NCBI GenBank assembly: GCA_943327965.2 | Contig: CALPYQ020000095.1 | Span: 1 to 6,764, forward strand | Direction: 5' to 3' | DNA length: 6,764 bases | Origin: Singulisphaera sp. GP187 | GTDB lineage: Bacteria > Pseudomonadota > Gammaproteobacteria > Burkholderiales > Burkholderiaceae_C | In this document: piece by piece, positions 1 to 5,396 of the stretch | How positions within the stretch are numbered: the first letter of the stretch is position 1 | Layout of the letters: each line of letters starts with the position of its first letter | The notes under the pieces: generated by a model | The model's input: the letters and a program-made list of their open reading frames with translations, nothing else | Databases searched by the model: none | Told to the model about the DNA's origin: nothing | Made by a program: the position numbers and the translations under genes

Positions 1-530
1 GAGTGCGCTGAAATTTGCAAATCCTTCAAGCGGGGATCGCTCTCCAGTTTGCCCAGTGTGTCTAGCGTTTGAGGGTCAACTTGATACACCGCGCCACCGC
101 GGTACCACATCGACAGCAATTTTCCGTTGTGAAACTTAACGTCGGTGTTGGACGTATTTTTCAAAGCGTCGTCGGGCAACACGCCCTCGGGCATGCGCTC
201 CTTCAAACCAGGGCTAAGGCTGGCGCCGGCCGCTTGATCGGCAGCCAAGCCCTCAGTCTTGACCCAGCGATTGCGGTAACTGACTTGGCCCTTTTGAAAA
301 TGCACAGCATGCAACATGCCATCGCCATCAAACCAGTGGTATTTGCCTTTGGGTGTGTGTTGGGGCACGGGTCCATTGCGAACATACATGCCGCTGAAAT
401 CGTCTGGAATTTTGCCAATCACTTCAAGATTGGCTGTTGCCAATTCGTGTTGAATGGGACCATAGCCATCTTGCAGATTGGGGTTGTCTATCAAGTAGGG
501 TTGGGGTTCGATGATGGTTTCAAGTCCCAT
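1..530 (-). CDS. RPE65/carotenoid oxygenase family protein, second tandem copy (3' end cut by window edge)
   Basis: Partial non-heme iron(II) dioxygenase of the RPE65/carotenoid cleavage family, which splits C=C bonds of carotenoids, apocarotenoids or stilbenes with O2. 176 complete residues are visible. The N-terminal signature reads YVRNGP (about 48-53), then WFDGDGMLH (about 66-74), YRNRWVKT (85-92) and NTDVKFHNGK (128-137), ending at ISAH, whose His176 is the expected first iron ligand. The other three ligand histidines lie beyond the edge. The ATG at 530 follows GGAGA with 5 bases between, a good ribosome-binding site. No signal peptide is visible, so it is probably cytoplasmic. It lies 39 bases after the stop of the related upstream gene, in the same frame, so the two are probably co-transcribed. 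Lys132 sits near where lignostilbene dioxygenases carry a catalytic lysine (from memory), so a stilbene-cleaving role is possible. Family assignment is firm; substrate is unknown. Confidence 0.9.
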   Translation of the reverse strand, partial: MGLETIIEPQPYLIDNPNLQDGYGPIQHELATANLEVIGKIPDDFSGMYVRNGPVPQHTPKGKYHWFDGDGMLHAVHFQKGQVSYRNRWVKTEGLAADQAAGASLSPGLKERMPEGVLPDDALKNTSNTDVKFHNGKLLSMWYRGGAVYQVDPQTLDTLGKLESDPRLKDLQISAH

Positions 531-569
531 GGGTTTCTCCAAATCTTGATGGTTTGCAGCGCCAATTGA

Positions 570-2060
570 TTAGGCGGGGTTGAGCGACAGCAGGCCGCCC
601 GGCGACAAGTCTGCGCCGCTGGCCCAGCAAGCGTGCGTGCCGCTGCACAATTTGTGCGGCAATTGAATTCGGCACACAGGCCCTTTTTCAAATTGCTTGG
701 AGTCGATCAAAATAATTTCTGACAACTGTGTTTTTTCATTGGTGATGAAACTCACCAAATAGCCATCGTCTTCGTCTTTGGCATTGATGCGGGGGGCAAA
801 AGGTGCCTCGCTGGCATATTGACCTTCGGGCAGTCGAAGCTCCCAAGACTCGCCAGTTTCTAAATTGTGTTTGACATAACCATGAAACAAGAACCAACCA
901 GGCACTTGAACGGCGCTGTAGGCAATTTTGTAGGGCTTGGCGGCATAGCGTTGATTGAACATGCCGAATTCCAAAATTCGGTCGTCGAGTCTTTGTTCTG
1001 TGGTTTGCCCCGTTTTTAAATTGAAGCGCCAGCGGTGCAAGCGGCAGCCCATTTTTTTCTGATCGAGGTAAGACATCATCCGCTCGTAACCCTTTGGCGC
1101 ACCTTCATAGTTGCGGGGCATGGGCTCGTCTTGGAAATAGCCATCGAGCACAATCTCGTCGCCTTCCTCGTAGCTGTTGAGCCAGTGCAAGACAAAAGTG
1201 GGCGCTGCTTCAAACCAGCGAATGTCTTTGGTTTGACCGCGTCTGGGAATGATGGCAAATCTGGAGGGCGTGTCTTTGTAAAAACGCACCACGTGCTTGC
1301 CTTGGGCCAGCATGTCGGGGTCCCAATAAAGCGGAAAGTCGTTCAGGATGGCGTAGTTTTCTGTGTAAGCCATGTCGTGAGGTAGACGCGGTCCTGGCAG
1401 AGGGATCGGCACGTAATGCACCAGTTTGTCATGCTTGTCGACCACGCCATAGTGCATGTAGGGGGCATGTTTGGAGTAGTTGAAAAACAGCAACTCACCC
1501 GTTTGCTCATCGACCTTGCAGTGCGCCGAGATGCCATCAATGGGCGACCATGGGCAAAGGCCTTCATCGTTCAGGGTAAGGGGGTCTAAGCGATAGCCTT
1601 CTCCGCACTGGTAGAAGGTGGTCAGAGCGCGTCCCGCATGAACCACCACGTCGGTGCTGGAGGAGTCCTTCAAGCTGCCATGGGCGCCCCAGCCAGCGCG
1701 TTCTGACAGCGCAGGGTCGGCCATGAGGCCAGCCCACAGTGCCCGGCCGGCTTCCATTTCTGCTTGCAGGCCTTTGGTTTGAACAAAGCGATTTCGGTAG
1801 GTGACTTTGCCATCTTTGAAGGCGGCCATGTGGAGCATGCCATCGCCATCAAAGGGGTGGTATTTGTCTTTGGCTTGAAACAGGGGGTTTTCGGTATTGC
1901 GAAGATAAACACCATCGATGTCTTTGGGGATTTCGCCTTCGATGACTTTCAAGTCGGTGGCATCGACTTCTTCCCAAAGAGGTGTCCATGCACCTTGCAA
2001 GTAGGGGTGATCGCCTGCAACGATGTTGCCATCGTAGGTGCTGATAACTTCTTTTTTCAC
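570..2060 (-). CDS. RPE65/carotenoid oxygenase family protein, first tandem copy
   Basis: Full-length iron(II)-dependent carotenoid/stilbene oxygenase, 496 residues from the chosen GTG, normal for the family. Numbered from that GTG, the four iron-ligand histidines are His180 (ISAH), His228 (LPHD), His292 (VLHW) and His476 (GTHA). FDGDGML (70-76), a second-sphere Glu at SEAPF (Glu418) and EFGMFN are also present. No ATG occurs before residue 75. The longest frame starts at TTG 2123 but lacks a Shine-Dalgarno. GTG 2060 has GGAG nine bases upstream and puts the first ligand at nearly the same position as in the neighbour (180 versus 176). No signal peptide or membrane span is evident. Where the neighbour has NTDVKFH this protein has STDVVVH, so the Lys is replaced by Val; the usual RNGP motif is RNTENP. 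The two copies may therefore differ in substrate. Bacterial relatives include lignostilbene dioxygenases and apocarotenoid oxygenases; the substrate cannot be told from sequence. Confidence 0.9.
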   Translation of the reverse strand: MKKEVISTYDGNIVAGDHPYLQGAWTPLWEEVDATDLKVIEGEIPKDIDGVYLRNTENPLFQAKDKYHPFDGDGMLHMAAFKDGKVTYRNRFVQTKGLQAEMEAGRALWAGLMADPALSERAGWGAHGSLKDSSSTDVVVHAGRALTTFYQCGEGYRLDPLTLNDEGLCPWSPIDGISAHCKVDEQTGELLFFNYSKHAPYMHYGVVDKHDKLVHYVPIPLPGPRLPHDMAYTENYAILNDFPLYWDPDMLAQGKHVVRFYKDTPSRFAIIPRRGQTKDIRWFEAAPTFVLHWLNSYEEGDEIVLDGYFQDEPMPRNYEGAPKGYERMMSYLDQKKMGCRLHRWRFNLKTGQTTEQRLDDRILEFGMFNQRYAAKPYKIAYSAVQVPGWFLFHGYVKHNLETGESWELRLPEGQYASEAPFAPRINAKDEDDGYLVSFITNEKTQLSEIILIDSKQFEKGPVCRIQLPHKLCSGTHACWASGADLSPGGLLSLNPA

Positions 2061-2073
2061 AAAGCGCGTCTCC
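2060..2073 (-). promoter_or_regulatory. Ribosome-binding site deciding the start of the first oxygenase gene
   Basis: GGAG on the minus strand (2073-2070), nine bases, then GTG at 2060. It is the only start with a recognisable Shine-Dalgarno among the early candidates (TTG 2123, GTG 2075, GTG 2060). Confidence 0.5.
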
Positions 2074-2091
2074 ACAAGTGAATTGACTTGT
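2074..2091. repeat. 18-bp near-perfect palindrome next to the oxygenase ribosome-binding site
   Basis: ACAAGT-GAATTG-ACTTGT: 16 of 18 positions are symmetric, with an AATT centre. A third ACTTGT half-site lies at 2105-2110. The palindrome directly abuts the GGAG used by the oxygenase gene. It could be an operator for a dimeric repressor (MarR- or TetR-like spacing) or a leader hairpin affecting translation. If translation started at TTG 2123 it would instead be coding sequence. Confidence 0.4.
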
Positions 2092-2131
2092 TGAACACTA
2101 AGTAACTTGTGACTTCCCTGCAAGGGGGATA

Positions 2132-2162
2132 ACGATAGGCACCAGTAACCAAAGTGACTGGT
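2132..2162 (-). promoter_or_regulatory. Possible promoter with overlapping dyad upstream of the oxygenase pair
   Basis: A weak sigma70-like promoter reads CAGTCA-N17-TATCGT on the minus strand, predicting a start near 2125, about 65 bases before GTG 2060. An inverted repeat (ACCAGT 2141-2146 and ACTGGT 2157-2162, 10-base spacer) overlaps its -35 and spacer, as an operator might. The hexamers match consensus poorly, so this is tentative; a start near 2125 would also argue against TTG 2123 as the start codon. Confidence 0.25.
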
Positions 2163-2204
2163 TTGACAGCCAATGGTGCGATGGCACGATGGCGAAGGGA
2201 GGGG

Positions 2205-2279
2205 TGGTGCCTCCGACAGGAATCGAACCTGTATCTAGCGCTTAGGAGGCACTCGTTCTATCCATTGAACTACGGCGGC
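2205..2279 (-). tRNA. tRNA-Arg, anticodon CCT
   Basis: Arginine tRNA reading AGG codons; 75 nucleotides including an encoded CCA. On the minus strand the acceptor arm starts GCCGCCG and closes with CGGAGGC, then discriminator A and CCA. The D stem is GTTC/GAAC. The anticodon stem AGTGC/GCGCT encloses the loop CTCCTAA, giving anticodon CCT. The T stem ACAGG/CCTGT encloses TTCGATT. The variable loop is short. The only irregularity is a G-A mismatch at acceptor pair 4:69, where the remaining six pairs are Watson-Crick. The gene lies between the CoxE-like gene and the oxygenase pair, on the same strand. No integrase or duplicated tRNA 3' end is seen, so nothing suggests use as an integration site here. 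Confidence 0.95.
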
Positions 2280-2288
2280 GGATGCGGC

Positions 2289-2318
2289 ATTTTACAGGCA
2301 CACGATGGTGCCTGTAGA
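2289..2318 (-). promoter_or_regulatory. Probable tRNA-Arg promoter
   Basis: On the minus strand TCTACA (2318-2313), an 18-base spacer and TAAAAT (2294-2289; 5 of 6 matches to TATAAT) predict a start about three bases before the tRNA 5' end. The G+C-rich stretch after the -10 resembles the discriminator of stringently controlled stable-RNA promoters. Confidence 0.5.
2293..2316. repeat. Perfect 9-bp inverted repeat between the CoxE-like gene and tRNA-Arg
   Basis: TACAGGCAC (2293-2301) and GTGCCTGTA (2308-2316) pair perfectly around a 6-base loop. No T-run follows on either strand, so it is not a standard intrinsic terminator. It fills the spacer of the predicted tRNA promoter and also lies 43 bases after the stop codon of the CoxE-like gene, so it may be a 3'-end hairpin of that operon, an operator, or both. 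Confidence 0.5.
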
Positions 2319-2358
2319 CGAAGGGCGCATTATTGGGCCTGTGATGACCCCAAATCCG

Positions 2359-3543
2359 TCACTTGCTCATCATGCGCATGGCATCTTCCAAACCTTTCAG
2401 GGTCAGGGGGAACATGCGATTGCTCATGAGTTGCTGAATGACCGCAATGCTTTGGCGGTACTGCCAAACACCTTGCGGCTCGGGGTTGATCCAAGCAAAT
2501 TTAGGGAAGGTGTGCGTGAGGCGTTGGAGCCACTCGGCACCGGCCTCTTCGTTGTTGTATTCCACGCTGCCACCAGGCTGCAAAATTTCGTAGGGGCTCA
2601 TGGTGGCATCGCCCACAAAGATCAGTTTGTAATCTTTGTTGTACTTGCGCAAGATGTCCCATGTGGGAAATTTTTCTGCGTAGCGACGTTTGTTGTTCTT
2701 CCACATGAAGTCGTACACGCAGTTGTGGAAGTAATAGAACTCCAGGTGCTTGAACTCGGCCTTGGCGGCAGAAAACAATTCTTCCACACGCGCAATGTGA
2801 TCGTCCATGGTGCCGCCCACATCCATGAGCAACAACACTTTCACGTTGTTGTGTCGCTCGGGAATCATCTTGATGTCTAGGTAGCCCGCGTTGGCCGCCG
2901 TGGCGCGAATGGTGTCGGGCAAATCGAGTTCTTCTGCAGACCCCTCGCGTGCAAATTTGCGGAGTCGGCGCAATGCCACTTTGATGTTGCGCGTGCCCAA
3001 TTCTTGGGTATCGTCGTAATCTCGGTAGGCGCGTTGTTCCCACACTTTCACGGCACTTTTGTTGCCGCCTTTGCCGCCAATGCGAACGCCTTGCGGGTTG
3101 TAGCCCCCATTGCCAAATGGCGATGTGCCGCCCGTGCCAATCCATTTGTTGCCACCTTCGTGACGCTCTTTTTGTTCTTCGAGACGTTTCTTCAAAGTCT
3201 CCATCAGCTCGTCCCAGCCCATCTTTTCGATGGCGGCTTTTTGTTCGGGCGTGAGCTCTTTTTCTAAGATTTTTTGCAGCCAATCCAATGGCACTTCTTT
3301 GGTGAAGTCGGTCAGCATTTCGACGCCTTTGAAGTAGGCGCCAAAGGCCTTGTCAAACTTGTCGTAGTGCTTCTCGTCTTTCACCATGACCGTTCGGCTG
3401 AGGTGATAAAAATCGTCAATGCTGCAAGCGTCAGAAGCAGGGCCCACCACATTGGCTTGGAGGGCTTCCAAGACATTGAGGTACTCGCGAACAGACACCG
3501 GCAACTTGGCGGCGCGCAGGGTGTAGAAAAAATCGATCAACAT
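2359..3543 (-). CDS. CoxE-like VWA domain protein
   Basis: 394-residue protein of the CoxE-like VWA family, cytoplasmic with no signal peptide. It has an N-terminal helical region (about 1-125, starting MLIDFFYTLR), a glycine-rich signature segment (WIGTGGTSPFGNGG, about 134-147), and a VWA fold from about 233. The metal-site motif is DVGGTM at 241-246, which is D-x-G-x-T instead of the canonical D-x-S-x-S; GDATM (311-315) supplies a later metal-site aspartate. In this family VWA proteins act as adaptors for MoxR ATPases, as with CoxD/CoxE in carbon monoxide dehydrogenase maturation. No cox or methanol dehydrogenase genes are visible, so the target is unknown. The ATG at 3543 follows GAAAGGAATAAGTC, a clear ribosome-binding site overlapping the stop of the small upstream gene; the gap is three bases. 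It is the last gene of the moxR operon. Confidence 0.93.
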   Translation of the reverse strand: MLIDFFYTLRAAKLPVSVREYLNVLEALQANVVGPASDACSIDDFYHLSRTVMVKDEKHYDKFDKAFGAYFKGVEMLTDFTKEVPLDWLQKILEKELTPEQKAAIEKMGWDELMETLKKRLEEQKERHEGGNKWIGTGGTSPFGNGGYNPQGVRIGGKGGNKSAVKVWEQRAYRDYDDTQELGTRNIKVALRRLRKFAREGSAEELDLPDTIRATAANAGYLDIKMIPERHNNVKVLLLMDVGGTMDDHIARVEELFSAAKAEFKHLEFYYFHNCVYDFMWKNNKRRYAEKFPTWDILRKYNKDYKLIFVGDATMSPYEILQPGGSVEYNNEEAGAEWLQRLTHTFPKFAWINPEPQGVWQYRQSIAVIQQLMSNRMFPLTLKGLEDAMRMMSK

Positions 3544-3546
3544 GAC

Positions 3547-3759
3547 TTATTCCTTTCGACCCGCTTGCCAACGCCTGGCCAGTTGCAGTCCGAGTCCGCC
3601 GCCTAAACCGACCAGCAGAATGCCGCCAATGCTGTCGATGCCATAGCCGGCTGCAAAAATATCCCAGCCGATCAATCGACCAACCCAAAAGCCAAGCAGT
3701 GCGCCGCCGACGAAGCCGACCGCATCAGAAATGCCTTCAGCGAGTAAATTGCGTGACAT
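3547..3759 (-). CDS. Small glycine-rich membrane protein between moxR and coxE-like genes
   Basis: 70-residue hypothetical protein that I do not recognise. Two hydrophobic stretches, about 13-37 (AVGFVGGALLGFWVGRLIG and on) and about 44-60 (IGGILLVGLGGGLGLQL), look like two membrane helices joined by a short polar loop (AAGYGIDS). Their many glycines suggest tight helix packing. The C terminus is basic (ARRWQAGRKE), predicting a cytoplasmic tail. The ATG at 3759 lies six bases after the moxR stop and lacks a strong Shine-Dalgarno, suggesting translational coupling; its stop overlaps the next gene's ribosome-binding region. This tight placement strongly supports a real gene working with the ATPase and VWA proteins, perhaps as an anchor or substrate, but that role is inferred. 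Confidence 0.8.
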   Translation of the reverse strand: MSRNLLAEGISDAVGFVGGALLGFWVGRLIGWDIFAAGYGIDSIGGILLVGLGGGLGLQLARRWQAGRKE

Positions 3760-3765
3760 GCTGGA

Positions 3766-4608
3766 TTAACGATTTCGTTGGTTCATGAACACCAGCTTTT
3801 CAAACAAGCTGACATCTTGTTCGTTCTTCAGCAAGGCGCCCACCAGTGGCGGCACGCTGACTTTTTGATCGGCACTTTGCAAAGCTTCCAAAGGAATATC
3901 TTCTGCCACCAAGAGCTTGAGCCAGTCGAGCAATTCGCTGGTGGAAGGTTTCTTTTTCAGACCGGGCAAACCGCGCACGTCGTAGAAATTTTTCAGTGCC
4001 ACCGTGAGCAATTCTTTTTTCAAATTGGGGAAGTGAACATCCACAATTTGCTTCATGGTTTCGGGCTCTGGAAACTTGATGTAATGGAAGAAGCAGCGGC
4101 GCAAAAATGCGTCGGGCAATTCCTTCTCATTGTTAGAAGTGATGAACACCAAGGGGCGTGTTTTGGCTTTGATCAGCTGGCGTGTTTCGTAGCAATAAAA
4201 CTCCATGCGATCAATTTCGCGCAGCAAGTCATTGGGGAACTCAATGTCGGCCTTGTCAATTTCGTCAATCAGAATGGCCACGGGCTCTTCAGAGGTGAAG
4301 GCTTGCCACAGCACGCCCTTGATGATGTAGTTTTCGATGTTCTTGACTTTTTCGTCGCCCAATTGGCTGTCGCGCAGACGGCTCACAGCGTCGTACTCGT
4401 ACAAGCCTTGTTGGGCTTTGGTGGTGGACTTGATGTGCCACTGAATGAGTTTCAAGCCCAGTGCTTCGGACACTTCTTCGGCCAACATGGTTTTGCCGGT
4501 GCCGGGCTCGCCTTTGACCAGCAAGGGGCGCTTCAAGGTAATGGCAGCATTGACGGCCAGTTTCAAATCTTGCGTGGCGACGTAGTTTTCGGTCCCTTGG
4601 AATTTCAT
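3766..4608 (-). CDS. MoxR-family AAA+ ATPase
   Basis: 280-residue AAA+ ATPase of the MoxR/CoxD type, cytoplasmic. Numbered from the ATG at 4608, it shows Walker A GEPGTGKT (33-40), Walker B ILIDEID (112-118), sensor 1 FITSNN (155-160), an arginine-finger pair LRR (169-171) and a C-terminal helical lid with a PSTSELLDWL segment. MoxR ATPases act as chaperones that remodel or help insert metal cofactors into partner complexes, usually with a VWA protein encoded nearby, as here. The longest frame begins at TTG 4620, adding four residues. ATG 4608 is preferred because MKFQGTENY is a typical family start. Neither has a good Shine-Dalgarno. It is the first gene of a three-gene operon with the small membrane protein and CoxE-like gene. 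The specific partner is not identifiable. Confidence 0.93.
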   Translation of the reverse strand: MKFQGTENYVATQDLKLAVNAAITLKRPLLVKGEPGTGKTMLAEEVSEALGLKLIQWHIKSTTKAQQGLYEYDAVSRLRDSQLGDEKVKNIENYIIKGVLWQAFTSEEPVAILIDEIDKADIEFPNDLLREIDRMEFYCYETRQLIKAKTRPLVFITSNNEKELPDAFLRRCFFHYIKFPEPETMKQIVDVHFPNLKKELLTVALKNFYDVRGLPGLKKKPSTSELLDWLKLLVAEDIPLEALQSADQKVSVPPLVGALLKNEQDVSLFEKLVFMNQRNR

Positions 4609-4677
4609 AATTTGGTGCAAAAGTAGATTAAAAGTTGTTTGATGTGAGAAAAGTCAGGAATGAGTAGGCGCACTCGA

Positions 4678-4683
4678 TATAAT
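4678..4683 (+). promoter_or_regulatory. -10 element of the cytochrome promoter
   Basis: A perfect TATAAT lies 45 bases before the cytochrome ATG, predicting a start near 4690. No good -35 hexamer lies 16-18 bases upstream, so the promoter may need an activator or be weak. Confidence 0.5.
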
Positions 4684-4689
4684 CCTGCA

Positions 4690-4703
4690 TTGATTTTCAT
4701 CAA
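4690..4703. promoter_or_regulatory. FNR/ANR-type binding site upstream of the cytochrome gene
   Basis: TTGAT-TTTC-ATCAA is a full match to the FNR/ANR consensus TTGAT-N4-ATCAA; the symmetry extends one base further on each side. It lies 7 bases after the TATAAT and covers about +1 to +14 of the predicted transcript, a position that normally represses. Extra TTGAT half-sites occur at 4639-4643 and 4711-4715. It could also act on moxR, whose start is about 80 bases away on the other side, or act in RNA as a small hairpin. Occupancy is not shown. Confidence 0.6.
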
Positions 4704-4727
4704 TCCAAGTTTGATTGTGCTCGCAAA

Positions 4728-5390
4728 ATGAACGCTTTGTTATCCTCATTGATCGCTTTAACTGTCGCTTCAGCGACGGTCTTCACTGCCCACGCACAAG
4801 ATGTGCAGGGTAACGCCAAAGACGGCGAAGCCAAAATTGCCATGTGCATTGGCTGCCACGGCATTAAAGGCTACCAGGCCAGCTTCCCTGAGGTCTACCG
4901 TGTACCCATGATTTCGGGCCAAAACGCCAAGTACATTGCCTCTTCATTGAATGCCTACAAAAAAGGCGACCGCAAGCACCCCACCATGCGCGGTATTGCA
5001 GCCAGCCTGACCGACCAAGACATTGCTGACATTTCAGCCTACTACGCCCAGCACGGCGTAGTTCAAGGTGCCGCCCCCGCTGTGGCAAAACCTGCCAACG
5101 ACAAAGTGGCTGAGCTTCTGAAAAAAGGCGCTTGTATTTCTTGCCACGGCGAGAATTTCTCCAAGCCAGTTGATCCCAGCTATCCCAAAATTGCTGGTCA
5201 GCACAAAGATTTCTTGTTTGTGGCTTTGAAGTCTTACAAGACTGAAAACCAAGCCACATGGGGCCGTTCAAATGGCGTCATGGGCGGTATTGCCAAGCAA
5301 TTTACCAACAACGAACTCAAAGCAATGTCTGCCTACATTGCTTCCTTGGACGGCGATTTGAAGACTGTGCCGCAGTCCCAATTCCGCTGA
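4728..5390 (+). CDS. Diheme cytochrome c, cytochrome c4-like
   Basis: 220-residue periplasmic electron carrier with two class I heme c domains. Residues 1-23 form a Sec signal peptide ending AHA, with likely cleavage before Gln24. Domain 1 has CIGCH (40-44) with probable distal ligand Met87 (TMRGIA). Domain 2 has CISCH (136-140) with probable distal ligand Met185 (VMGGIA). An alanine/proline linker (about 113-123) joins them. Size and symmetry fit cytochrome c4, which passes electrons from the bc1 complex to terminal oxidases. The ATG at 4728 lacks an obvious Shine-Dalgarno but is the natural start for the signal peptide. It is transcribed away from moxR and converges with the DUF1841 gene only six bases after its stop. 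An FNR-like box in its leader region suggests oxygen-responsive control. The exact redox partners are inferred. Confidence 0.93.
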   Translation: MNALLSSLIALTVASATVFTAHAQDVQGNAKDGEAKIAMCIGCHGIKGYQASFPEVYRVPMISGQNAKYIASSLNAYKKGDRKHPTMRGIAASLTDQDIADISAYYAQHGVVQGAAPAVAKPANDKVAELLKKGACISCHGENFSKPVDPSYPKIAGQHKDFLFVALKSYKTENQATWGRSNGVMGGIAKQFTNNELKAMSAYIASLDGDLKTVPQSQFR

Positions 5391-5396
5391 TCTAAC

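Noticed and set aside
69..569. 166-codon plus-strand open frame
   Set aside because: It is antisense to the partial oxygenase, whose motifs fix the coding strand as minus.
2163..2168. Perfect TTGACA on the plus strand
   Set aside because: No -10-like hexamer lies 16-18 bases downstream, and a transcript would only run antisense through the tRNA.
2178..2196. Short hairpin just after the tRNA 3' end (GTGC-GATG-GCAC with weak outer pairing)
   Set aside because: The stem is only 4 bp with an internal loop and no T-run follows, so I cannot call a terminator.
2124..2358. tRNA-linked integration site or mobile element
   Set aside because: No integrase, duplicated tRNA 3' end or composition break is visible around the tRNA.
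2501..3283. 260-codon minus-strand frame overlapping the CoxE-like gene
   Set aside because: It is extremely rich in Arg, His and Gln with no domain, and is out of frame with the clearly conserved CoxE-like protein.
4606..4620. TTG start for moxR at 4620
   Set aside because: It adds only four residues, has no ribosome-binding site, and an ATG matching the usual family start lies at 4608.
3778..4626. 282-codon plus-strand open frame
   Set aside because: It is the exact antisense of the MoxR ATPase; its composition (many Phe, Gln, His) is typical of a shadow.
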